Made by a program: the position numbers and the translations under genes. The notes under the pieces were generated by a model. That model did no database searches. It was not told the DNA's origin and saw only the letters and a program-made list of their open reading frames with translations. A stretch of DNA of 64,000 nt from a virus: positions 1 through 64,000 of IMG/VR virus record IMGVR_UViG_3300025141_015097; one strand, 5' to 3'. Positions 36,054 through 45,900 of the stretch are shown here, piece after piece. Position 1 is the stretch's first letter; each line of letters opens with the position of its first letter.

Positions 36054-38678
36054 TTATTCCACCCGAAACTTGAACAACTCCTTTTGCTCAACATATTCAT
36101 TATTTGTTTTATAAATAAATTTAATCCCATACATATAATCCTCTTGTAACATGGATATGTTTAAATCAAAATAATTGCCTTGAGAATCGTATGATAATAA
36201 AGTTTCTAGTGTGCTCCCTGTGCCATACCCAATTACTTCGTGGTTATCTGCAATTCTTATTATTTTATAATGAGCGTTTTCGATAATTGTATTATTAGCA
36301 GCTACTGATGCCTTCGTATAAATAGTTGGGTTCCAATCTTTATCGCGAACATAAAGCCTGAATCTTGCTTCTTCGTTGGGAGAGTAAGATGATTTTAAAT
36401 TTGTAATCTTTGTTACATATAAAGGTCTCGGATTATAATTCGACGCCGAATGTGTTTTAACAGCGACTGCTGAACCAGTATGATAATTAACTAACGTCGG
36501 AGCAGAATGTGAATGCCAAACCGGATAAATTGTAGTAGCAGAGCCCGTATAAATAAATGATGCCGTATATACACCAGCTTGATGCAGGTAATGTAAGCCT
36601 CCAGTAACAGACGTATCCCCTGTGGCCGTAACCGTACTTCCGCTTAAACTTGACTCTGGAAATGGAATACTGCCATAGCCCAGACTTGACGTATGTATTC
36701 CCAACAAAATCACACTGCCCGATAGTGATTCGATGTTTGCAAGCTGTCCTTTGTAATAATTATAAAGATAAAAAGTATTGATATTATCGCTTGCCGGCGC
36801 TAGAGAACTGCTGGCATAAAAATTAGCTGCGTCATCTTTTAACGCAGAGTCCCACCTAGCCTCAAGGATTGGTCGCTTAAAGAAGAATTCGCTTCCTCTG
36901 CCAAAAAACTTTTTGGTGTAATAGCTGCGAGTTGCAGTTTCATGAGAGCCTGTTAAATATAAGCCAACGCCGTAATTGGCGCGGCCGGTCGAGGTGTTGT
37001 TATAGTTTTTAATCCACTCCTCAACCAAATATGTAATATCAACCTCTAAATCTTCTGTGCCCTCTGAGAAGTACTGAGTGTAATTCATAAACGAGCTTGT
37101 CTGATAAGTGCCGCCTGCGTCGGCCCAATACAGATCTGTGGTTGTACAAGTGCCGGGAGTAGTTGTGGAAAACGAGGCGCCACTAAAGTTAGTTTTAGAA
37201 AATCCTGTGGCGCCGCCTTCAGTAATAGTAATTGTAGTATTGCCGTCATCACCGTGAATAGATTGAGTTATTGTTACTACATTACTAGCAGCCGACGCCG
37301 CCAATTTAGAATTTGCGTCCAAACACGTGGCTAAATTTGCAGCCGTCGATGCAGTACTTCCATTCACTATTGCAAAAGTTGGAGAATTAGTATCAGTAGT
37401 TGTTGTTGCGCCGCCGTGGGCAGTGACTGTTGCTGTTATAACAGTAGTATCGGTTGCAATAATTTCAACAGTGTCTCCCACCTCGATCCAACCCTCATTA
37501 GCAATTGTTACTGTTGCTGTAGAACGTGCCACCAAACTCGTGCCATCGCCACTATGGCTATTATCAGAGTGATCCTGAATTGTCGTAGCGGTATCTGCGG
37601 TTGCAACGTCTGCTGTTTCAAACCTCCACCAAGCAACTAAATCTGTTGCGTCCGACTTATAAACCGTGTGAAACCTCAAGTCCTCTGGACAACCGCTGTT
37701 ATAAAGTTCTGTTACTTCTGCCGCCGTTAACTCTTTGTCCCAAACAGAGATTTCATCTAATTTGCCACCCCACGGTGTCCCGAGCGTCGTGGCGGCGCCA
37801 ATAATTACATCTGCGCCCGTGCTTTCCATAGCAACATAGTCAGCATCTTCCGTAGCAGTCATAGTTTTCGATGTGCCGTCAACATAAATTTTCACACCGC
37901 TAGCGGCTGTGGCGCCGCCGGTGCCGTCGTAAGTCATAGTAACGTGATACCACGTCGCCGCGGCAATTGATGCAACCGTAGTCCTTGCCGTGGCTGTTTT
38001 GTCGCCGCTTTCATCATACAAAAGAAGAATGACATCGCCAGTGGTATCGACATATAAATTCCACTCGCGCAGCGTACCAGAGGTGTTCCACTTTGTCAAA
38101 ATTGACGCGTCGGTATCGAGATTGTCTAAGTATACCCAAGCGCTGATTGAAAAAGCACTATCATTGCTGCTATCGCCAAACCTAAAATCAGCATGATCTG
38201 TAACTGTAACATAATCGGCGGCGCCGTCGAGCAAAAGCGAACCCTGACTTACCGACCCAGTTGTTCTAGCATTCCACGTTGCGCCATAGCCGCTGTTTCC
38301 TAAGCCGGGATCAGTGTAGCCGTTCATATCAAGGCCAAAGCCCTCGTCCCACGACTGTGATACGGCCGCGGCGACCATTGTATACCCCCGGGGCAGGGTT
38401 TCAGAGTGTTCAGCATTAAATGTCCTTAGTACCCAGTTGACGCTACCAGAAGCCGGAATTTTGCCGTTTGTTCTATCTGTATTAATGCTCCCAATGGGAA
38501 ATTCCAACAAAGCTCTAGAAATCTCGCTAGAAGTTTTTGAGGCTTGGGCATATATACTAAAAACTTCCAATATGTCCGAAGCGCCCATATTAGAATCTGA
38601 GCCACGCTTTGACAGACCGGCTTTGTAGGCATTTGTTATAGTTGTATCTTTGTTTGCAATATATCTTTTAATGCCCAT
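36054..38678 (-). CDS. Virion structural protein with inserted LamG-like domain (874 aa)
   Basis: The two ends look like one structural family: the N-terminal part through VNWVLRTFNAEHSETLPRG and SWDEGFGLDMNGYTD (to about 130), and the C-terminal part from FMNYTQYFSEGTEDLEVDIT (about 525) through YYTKKFFGRGSEFFFKRP. Between them lies a LamG-like domain (about 145-325: DYVTVTDHADFRFG, FSISAWVYLD, TWYHVTMTYDG, GKLDEISVWDKELTAAEV) and a Thr/Ala-rich beta segment (about 385-510). The insertion looks richer in G and C than its flanks. LamG folds bind glycans, so it may decorate the tail with a lectin. It abuts the gp6-type gene (one-base overlap). Confidence 0.75.
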   Translation of the reverse strand: MGIKRYIANKDTTITNAYKAGLSKRGSDSNMGASDILEVFSIYAQASKTSSEISRALLEFPIGSINTDRTNGKIPASGSVNWVLRTFNAEHSETLPRGYTMVAAAVSQSWDEGFGLDMNGYTDPGLGNSGYGATWNARTTGSVSQGSLLLDGAADYVTVTDHADFRFGDSSNDSAFSISAWVYLDNLDTDASILTKWNTSGTLREWNLYVDTTGDVILLLYDESGDKTATARTTVASIAAATWYHVTMTYDGTGGATAASGVKIYVDGTSKTMTATEDADYVAMESTGADVIIGAATTLGTPWGGKLDEISVWDKELTAAEVTELYNSGCPEDLRFHTVYKSDATDLVAWWRFETADVATADTATTIQDHSDNSHSGDGTSLVARSTATVTIANEGWIEVGDTVEIIATDTTVITATVTAHGGATTTTDTNSPTFAIVNGSTASTAANLATCLDANSKLAASAASNVVTITQSIHGDDGNTTITITEGGATGFSKTNFSGASFSTTTPGTCTTTDLYWADAGGTYQTSSFMNYTQYFSEGTEDLEVDITYLVEEWIKNYNNTSTGRANYGVGLYLTGSHETATRSYYTKKFFGRGSEFFFKRPILEARWDSALKDDAANFYASSSLAPASDNINTFYLYNYYKGQLANIESLSGSVILLGIHTSSLGYGSIPFPESSLSGSTVTATGDTSVTGGLHYLHQAGVYTASFIYTGSATTIYPVWHSHSAPTLVNYHTGSAVAVKTHSASNYNPRPLYVTKITNLKSSYSPNEEARFRLYVRDKDWNPTIYTKASVAANNTIIENAHYKIIRIADNHEVIGYGTGSTLETLLSYDSQGNYFDLNISMLQEDYMYGIKFIYKTNNEYVEQKELFKFRVE

Positions 38679-40471
38679 TACACTATCACCCCAACAATAT
38701 CCTGATCTGGATATCTTAATTCAAGAATCATATCTTCGGGCACCATAACAAATCTTTCATCGCCCGTTATGTTTTGTTCAATGTCGTAATTTACAGAACT
38801 ATAATCTGTGCCTGTCTTTTTAACAATTTTTACAGTCTTAACATCAATAACTTCTGGCAGATCATTTAAAATTCTATACACATCCGAAATATAAAATGGA
38901 ACACCGAAGAAAGATTTTCCTTTATACTCTTCTTTAAGTGCGTCAATTGATACAGACAAAATTTCTGAAGGTGATTTGTCAAGTACGCCCACCAACTCAA
39001 ATTCAATGCCAAAATTAACAATTCTGCCATCTAAAATATCAACCGTATCATTTATCATTCGATATTGATTAAGCCAAGTCTTAAGGTTTTTCTTTAAAGA
39101 AGAAGACGCCAAAGATAAATTACCGGCTGAGTCTTCTGAGGCGATGTATAAATTTAAATTTCTTTTAAAGGAGTCTTTATCTTGTAAAATGTTCGCCCTC
39201 TTAATTGCGCCATACTTGGCCGGCATTCTATACATCATACTTATATAATCTTGTCTTGTAACTGCTCGGTTCTGAGAAGCGTATGCATCAATTGCGCGGA
39301 TTCGTATTTCTTCTGGGGTAAGGGCGGCAACTTGACCTACTGCCGGATCATCATTATAAACAGTCAATGAATCTCTAATTGTGCCCTCATTTGCTGAACT
39401 AATGTTGCTAATATCATAAGAAAGAACTGGGGAGCCAATTCCATCAATACCTCCAATTGGCAAATTTACATCTGTCGCTGTTTGTCGGCGAAAAGTAACT
39501 GTAAGCGTTCCCTCTGGTGGTACAATTCCAAACTTTTCAGTAGACATCATAATATTGGGATCAAATGACGCATCCTTATAATAATTTTTTGCATATTGTT
39601 TGAGTGCGGCCGATGCTGGATCTGGAAATTTTTCTTCCCTTAGTGTTGTTTCCGAACCAAAACCAAACTGTAAAATTGTTTCTCCAGCAATGGTGTGTTC
39701 TGTAACAAAGCGACGAGGAGCATTCATTTCTCTTAAAATATATGGTGCATTTTCTTTGTCGCTGCTTTTTCTATTTCTTATGGTTTTAAAAACAACATCT
39801 TGAGATAAATAATCAACTTCATAATATTCATGTCCATCCGAATCGATCACTGAAATGATTTCTGATATTTTATCAGCCTCCAACATCACTTTCATAAACT
39901 TTTTGTATGGTCCAATTTCTATAAATTCAGTCTCTAATTCTCCAGAAAACACTTCTCCGTATGCCTTAAAAACATAACTCACTGGCTGGCCGTTGTCGTC
40001 TACTTCTGCGCACTTTATTTGTACATTTTCTTTTGAAAAATCAATATCTTCACTTAAAACAAATGAAGCACCATTTCGCGCAGTTAAAGTTGAGCCTGCG
40101 TGCAATATAGGAATTAAATCGTCATTGGGAGACGCCGCACCAGTCGAGGCCGGAACAGTTACGTAAAAAGTACATATACAAGTCGACGAGGAAGCGCCGG
40201 GATATTTAAACCCCATTTGTTTTGCCAATCTTAAAATATTTTGTGTTTCAATCGCCGAGTCCAAAAATGATTCATTTGCTTGATAATCGGTATAAAACGA
40301 AAGTACGTCTCCAACATACGCGACCATATCAAAAAGCAAAGAGCCAAATGAAGCTTCGTTAAAGTCTTTATATGTTTCTGGATAATAAATTTTTGCATAG
40401 TTTACCAAATCATCTTTGATGCTAGCAAAATCGCGGCTAGTATATTTAATTGGTGGTGTTTTTTTTGTCAT
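38678..40471 (-). CDS. Baseplate wedge protein, T4 gp6 type
   Basis: The 597-residue protein has the conserved start of the gp6/baseplate J family: YTSRDFASIKDDLVNYAK (10-27), YPETYKDFNEASFG (30-43) and YVGDVLSFYTDYQANESF (52-69). T4 gp6 (660 residues) forms the inner ring of the baseplate, bringing wedges together around the hub. The baseplate-J-like middle region ends in RQDYISMMYRMPAKYGAIKR (about 409-428). It lies 10 bases downstream of the gp25-type gene, a common pairing of wedge genes in contractile tails. Confidence 0.93.
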   Translation of the reverse strand: MTKKTPPIKYTSRDFASIKDDLVNYAKIYYPETYKDFNEASFGSLLFDMVAYVGDVLSFYTDYQANESFLDSAIETQNILRLAKQMGFKYPGASSSTCICTFYVTVPASTGAASPNDDLIPILHAGSTLTARNGASFVLSEDIDFSKENVQIKCAEVDDNGQPVSYVFKAYGEVFSGELETEFIEIGPYKKFMKVMLEADKISEIISVIDSDGHEYYEVDYLSQDVVFKTIRNRKSSDKENAPYILREMNAPRRFVTEHTIAGETILQFGFGSETTLREEKFPDPASAALKQYAKNYYKDASFDPNIMMSTEKFGIVPPEGTLTVTFRRQTATDVNLPIGGIDGIGSPVLSYDISNISSANEGTIRDSLTVYNDDPAVGQVAALTPEEIRIRAIDAYASQNRAVTRQDYISMMYRMPAKYGAIKRANILQDKDSFKRNLNLYIASEDSAGNLSLASSSLKKNLKTWLNQYRMINDTVDILDGRIVNFGIEFELVGVLDKSPSEILSVSIDALKEEYKGKSFFGVPFYISDVYRILNDLPEVIDVKTVKIVKKTGTDYSSVNYDIEQNITGDERFVMVPEDMILELRYPDQDIVGVIV

Positions 40472-40481
40472 TATCCAATTC

Positions 40482-40856
40482 CTACTTATTAATTAGTTCT
40501 AGTGATAAATCATCCGAAGCAGACAATGGCCCTATATAATATTTAATTTCCAATTTTAAAGTATTTTCAGCAAAACTAATACCAATATTTACCAAATCTA
40601 TAAATGGTAAATATTTTCTTGTTTGTTTTGCAATTCTTTCACGTAAAATTGAATATATTTCTTCGGTTGCATTCTCAAAAAGAAGTCGATACACTCCCAC
40701 TCCAAAATCTGGATTCATTATCCTTTCGCCCGGATTGGTTAAAATTAAATTTTTAAAATTTTGTTTAACCGTTTCTTTAAGCGTTTTGGTCAATTGATAT
40801 GGCCCATCTTCTTTATTATATTGAAGTGGCAATTTAACAGAAATTCCAGTTGTCAT
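40482..40856 (-). CDS. Baseplate wedge protein, T4 gp25 type
   Basis: The 124-residue protein fits the GPW/gp25 family in length and motif: LILTNPGERIMNPDFGVGV (37-55) followed by LLFENATEEI. gp25 joins the wedge to the sheath and starts sheath polymerisation; homologues occur in all contractile injection systems. The family is lysozyme-like only by old annotation and has no known enzyme activity. It precedes gp6-type gene by 10 bases and is preceded by a 50-base AT-rich gap (40857-40906) with a palindrome AAATAAA/TTTATTT. Confidence 0.92.
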   Translation of the reverse strand: MTTGISVKLPLQYNKEDGPYQLTKTLKETVKQNFKNLILTNPGERIMNPDFGVGVYRLLFENATEEIYSILRERIAKQTRKYLPFIDLVNIGISFAENTLKLEIKYYIGPLSASDDLSLELINK

Positions 40857-40906
40857 CTTTTATCTTCTCGCTCTATTCAATAATTAGTAAATAAAGTTTA
40901 TTTCGG

Positions 40907-42904
40907 TCAACTAAGAAAATCAGTCTCACATTTTTCTGGCGGAACAGATGGAATTAAAGCTTCGCCCGGGGCTGGAGGCGTTACCCAGCCGGCTCCGCGC
41001 ACAACATTTGCCAAAGCAGCATCGATTTCATTTTCCGGATTTAATGCATTGGTCTTGAGATCTGCTCCGGGTAGATTTTGTCGAAAGAAAGTTTCGTTGT
41101 TGCTCTCGCCGCCATCAGCGGGTATTACATGGCCATGATCTTTTTTAAACCCCTCATTTTTTTCTCTTGCCGGCAGCGTCCAGGCCATGTCGTCGCCGGC
41201 GCCAACTTTGATGGTATAATGAACTTCAGTTTCCAAAAATTTAATAAAAGTGCCCGGCATTGTTGTTAAATATCTAGAAAAAAGATGGGACACGGTGTTA
41301 AAAGCCAGTTGATGAGCACTAGGGGGCACACTTTTAATTGTATCCCACGAGATACCTAGATGAGACCTGTGTACCGGCTCCCATAAATTATATGGCTTTT
41401 GATGATGGCCAAAATCAGTATGATTCCAGTTGCCGTTACCGGGGCCGAAGCGATAGTCATGATATTTGTTGTTGTTTTTGCTTGTTAGTGTTGTTGGCCA
41501 CGACGTGTCAAGAACCTTTCTTCCGTATAATTCAAATGAACTAAGGGGATCTACATTTCCAGCCGCATTGGCCTCTGCTTTCTCTTTTTCAGTTAAGGCG
41601 CCGGCGGGCCGACCATCTTTAGGCCATAAAGTGGCCACTTTTGTATGATGGCCGACTCCATACAGTATCGACCATGGTCCGACGCCTCGGGTGATGGCTA
41701 GCCAAAGATCTTCTGGAGTTTCCATAATATTCTCTGCCATTTTATCATTCGAATCAGACCATGGCACGATATATCCTTTACTGCCGGCTGGTTTAATTCC
41801 GTGGAATGGAATATCGTTTTTATCTAAAGCTAATGCAAAATCGCCAATTTTAAATGGATTCGGCCATGGAAACTGGCCCGCGATGCGCGAAAAGCTATCG
41901 CCGACGTTGCCGGACTTGCAGGGCTGGTACCAGCCGCCATCGACGAATTCGGCGTCGTCACAGGAGCCAATGTGCATACATTTCTTGCCATCATACCGCC
42001 AGCCGCGATGCTCGCAGGGGAAGCCGATCTTTTCTCCTGCGGTGACGTACTGCGGCGCGTGGTGACCAGTTGCGAGTACAAGATCTGGAAATGCGTGTGT
42101 AAAAAAATTATTTGAATACCACGCGTCACTCTTAGGAGTGTTGACATCTTTCTTGAATTCAGCCTTGTCCTTATACAGCGTTGGAATAAATCGTATAAAA
42201 CTCATTGGCATATAATTTTGATATTTGTTGGGGCCCGTCGTCTTCAAAAATCGATCTGTGCTTTTCAAAACATCCTTCCAAGTGTGGTCATATTTGGCGG
42301 CCTCAAAATATAATTGATTTTTCTCTACAGTACCCACATCGATCACATAAGAGTCCATTATATCTTGGTACCCGCCATAAACCTCTTCTTTGGTTTTTAA
42401 CTTTTCCCACAAATCTTTTATTGGTTTTTCGGCACTTTCCCAAAGTTTATCCCATATTTTTTTAAGATATTCTTCTCCCAATGTTGCTAAAGTAATAGGA
42501 TTACCAGACGAATCTTTGGCGCCGGATTCAATCTTTTTAACAGATTCTTCAAAACTATAATCTTTCTTCTCAAAATAAAGACTTCCTACGGCGACTGCCG
42601 ACATAAGGTAATAATACCATGGCGTTATGCCTCCAAAATTGTTACTCCATGTGTCATCTTTTTCTTCTTCTTCGCAGCCAAATGCTGTACCATTAGAACA
42701 AAGTTTCGACTTGTCTTGTTTTAGTTCTCTTATAAATTCTTTAAATAAAACATCTCTTAAGCCACTTGTGCCTCCTTTTTGCCACACAGCAATAGGCAAT
42801 AACAATTGTGGCAAGAACAAAAGCTCTCTGTATAAAAAGACGCGCATGCGCTCAGTAATGAGAATGTGCATCATTGTTTTTACGTATCCTGATTTAACTT
42901 TCAT
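40907..42904 (-). CDS. Virion protein upstream of gp25 (665 aa), unknown
   Basis: I start at the ATG at 42904 (MKVKSGYVKTMMHIL), one base after the stop of the Cys-rich gene. The frame stays open to 43420, but that part overlaps the convincing Cys-rich end of the upstream protein and has an unlike composition. The protein is soluble, Trp/Lys/Pro-rich, with a Cys cluster near 305-330 (CEHRGWRYDGKKC, CDDAEF, PCKSG). No family is recognised. Position before gp25 and gp6 suggests a baseplate or hub-associated component. Confidence 0.65.
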   Translation of the reverse strand: MKVKSGYVKTMMHILITERMRVFLYRELLFLPQLLLPIAVWQKGGTSGLRDVLFKEFIRELKQDKSKLCSNGTAFGCEEEEKDDTWSNNFGGITPWYYYLMSAVAVGSLYFEKKDYSFEESVKKIESGAKDSSGNPITLATLGEEYLKKIWDKLWESAEKPIKDLWEKLKTKEEVYGGYQDIMDSYVIDVGTVEKNQLYFEAAKYDHTWKDVLKSTDRFLKTTGPNKYQNYMPMSFIRFIPTLYKDKAEFKKDVNTPKSDAWYSNNFFTHAFPDLVLATGHHAPQYVTAGEKIGFPCEHRGWRYDGKKCMHIGSCDDAEFVDGGWYQPCKSGNVGDSFSRIAGQFPWPNPFKIGDFALALDKNDIPFHGIKPAGSKGYIVPWSDSNDKMAENIMETPEDLWLAITRGVGPWSILYGVGHHTKVATLWPKDGRPAGALTEKEKAEANAAGNVDPLSSFELYGRKVLDTSWPTTLTSKNNNKYHDYRFGPGNGNWNHTDFGHHQKPYNLWEPVHRSHLGISWDTIKSVPPSAHQLAFNTVSHLFSRYLTTMPGTFIKFLETEVHYTIKVGAGDDMAWTLPAREKNEGFKKDHGHVIPADGGESNNETFFRQNLPGADLKTNALNPENEIDAALANVVRGAGWVTPPAPGEALIPSVPPEKCETDFLS

Positions 42905-42905
42905 T

Positions 42906-45900
42906 TTACATGCCCCCAAAGCCGCCGGCGCACTTGCCCCATTGCTCCTGCTCGCCCGGACCGCCGATGATGCCGATACATTTATAAGTTTTACCACCTT
43001 TGCACTGATCATCGGCGGTGCATTTGCCTCCGTCTTCCACTGAGTGCTTTGGAATGTCTGCTCCGGGGTCGGGAGGCTGGCATGTCCAATATCCTTTACT
43101 ATCAGGATCTTCCTTACAATTTTTAGATTTGCAGTCTGTATTGCTGCCGCAATATTGACCATTAAGTCCGCACTCTTTACAATCTTTACCAACACATACG
43201 CCATCCGTAAAGCCCAGCTTGCTCCACCATCCCGGCTTTTGACAATTTTTAGATTTGCAGTCTGCACTTTTACCAATGACCTTACAGATCCAGCCATTGG
43301 GTTTTTCGCCCGGGCCCCAAGCAGAGTCAGATTTATGGCCAGCAACGCACTTTTTCTTGCCATCAGATAATTCCATACAGCCATAGCCGGTTTCGCAACT
43401 ATAATCACTGATACAATCAACAGTGCCGAATGAGGCCTCTACCGGGGGTGGCGCCGTCTTTTTTTCCACTTCGTAGGTATTTATAGCCCTTTTTTGTAGT
43501 CTATTCATAAGTCCAATAAACTTTGTATCATCTATTTTAGAATTATCTTCATAAATTTTAGTAAGATCCGCTAATGCTTGGGCGTTCCAGCGCGATTCCA
43601 TTTTTTGTGGTGATACCTGTTTGTGCCAATAATCATTGCTGCTGTGCTCGGTCTTATCGAAACCAAATAAGCCATCAGTAAAAAAGTTTATTTTTTCTTT
43701 TGCTCCAAACTCATCGCCCGGCACCGTATAATATATCGGATCTAAAAATGGCAAAAACCCCTTTAAAAATGCTTTGCGTAAGCGAGCCATATAAAAAAGA
43801 TCTGGCACACCTAAGCCTTGAACATCTTCGACAGGGACGTTCTCGCGGTGAGCGGCGCCACAAAGAAGTATGTTGTCTTTATCTTTGCAGTTCTTTTTGA
43901 CTTCAGTATTAAATGGGGCGCCAAAATTTTTACCCTCAAATCTTTTATCTTTTGCATCATTGGTTACCAAATATGGTATGTGATACTCATCTTTGCCATC
44001 CTTTTTTATCTTTTTTAGCGGCCTAAATTTCCAGAAATCTGAACTCATTTTGGTCGGGGTCACTTTTATAAATGGATCGTCCTTTGCCGTTAATATATTT
44101 CCGGACTCATCTCTTATCAACTTCTTCTTAGCGGCTATGAGCCACGTCTGGCCATCACCGGGCCACACAGCTGCCTCAAGGTGCAGGCTGTTTATGTTGT
44201 CTGAATACGCTGTGGTCTTGGGATCATAACTAAACCGGCTGGTAGTTGGTTGAGCATGAATCCAGAAGCCGTCTTTCATATCCTTCTCGTAGGCGCCGAG
44301 GTCGAGAAGATATTTTATATAAAACGTACCATCAACATCTTGCCACCACTCTTCACCTTGTTCATAAGCTTTGTGTGCAGGGTATCCTCTACAAAAATCA
44401 TTATCACCAACGCCGGCACCGAGATAAGCGCTGCGAAAACCCAATTGTTTCGGAGCGTCGGCGCGATTGACCGCTTGGCACTTAAGTGGACCACTAATTT
44501 CACCATACACAAAATTTTCAGTGTTCATTTCTTTCCACACATCTAAATATTTTGCACCATATATTTGGCGAAAGCCATGGCCCGGCTCATAAACCATAAG
44601 GGCGGGCGTATGATGAGAGGGGTCAAACGACTCTTCATAAAAATCAGCTGGGTGGCCGGCTCGATGTGTGCTTAGAAAATGATGTGTGTTTAAATAGCCC
44701 CTCTCAATAGTCCTTGGGGGGCCATGTTCTTCTTTTGTTCCGCTCACACGATAATCGTGTATTTGTCTTAAGAATCTCCACTTGCTGGCCTCTTCTTTGA
44801 AATATGGCTCTTTTTCCGATTTATTTTCCAGCAAAAGATATTCTTTAATGCGCATTTCAAGCACGCCTATATGCTGTCCCATGCCATCTCTAACTTGGGG
44901 GCCCACAGTTGCGCTAATTACTTGTTGTAAATCTACATGTTTTAAAATATCAAAATCAGGATTTAAAAGATCACACAGATCTTTAATCGCTTTAAGCGTA
45001 TTGTCTGTCATGTCTTTCGTTAATTCACAAACTTCTGGTGGGCATTTCGGATCTGTAGCATCCTGTAAATACGCGAGCATATCAAGATAGCCCCCCAAAA
45101 ATTCCCAAAATTCGACAATTGCTTCTTCAGACTCTAAATTTAATTCACCAGCTTGCCCAAGGCCCTTTAGCGTCTTCAAAGTGGCACAAGTTGATTCGCC
45201 CATAAGCATCATAACAATATCTCGCTGTTCTAAGCTTGAATCAAATGCTGCAGTTAAATATGCCTCAATTAATGTTCGGGCCTCTTCTTTTGATATGCTT
45301 GTCGAAACGTATTTGCGAGTCCAAGCTTCTTCAAATGCCGCAGAAGGAATATAATTTATAGGATTAACTTTTTGTAATTTTGGCCCATTAAGCGTTTTAT
45401 CTGATAAAAATGTGCCAATTTCATTTTTGGCCGGATTATAATCTAATAAATCATCAAGAACCTCTTTTTCTATCCAATATATTCCTTGAGCTATCCAGAT
45501 TAATAACTTTTCAATGAAAAAACAAAAAACAAGACAAATAACCTCAATTATTAATGTTTCAATAATTCGCATTGTACAATCCATAGGGCTGGTACAGGGT
45601 ATTTTAAAATAAGGTATTGCAGGAATTTCGAAATCAAAGTTAAGTGGGTCGCCGAGATGTGAAGATTTTTTATTGAACAGCTGTTCCAACTGGCCTCCGC
45701 ATGCAATTTGCTCAATTATTTTACCTTGATCATTTTTTATATCTGCAAATTTGTTACCCATTGCTCCCAACATGGCTGTTAATATTTTCATCAAATAATA
45801 TTGTACGGGGACTACATTTATAATTTTGTCAAGTTTGGGTGCAACGCAACTATGAAGCGAAGGCGGGCTGGCCACAAGGGCGACCAAATCTATCGTATCT

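Noticed and set aside
40860-40906. Palindrome AAATAAA/TTTATTT before the gp25-type gene as an operator
   Set aside because: It is fully A/T in an AT-rich gap, has a one-base centre and no second copy, so chance is a sufficient explanation.
42905-43420. N-terminal extension of the 665-residue protein, making it 837 residues
   Set aside because: The extension overlaps the Cys-rich C-terminus of the upstream gene in another frame. That Cys-rich frame has family-like patterns and repeats, while the extension is a low-quality Ala/Lys/Ile mix, so the start at 42904 is better.
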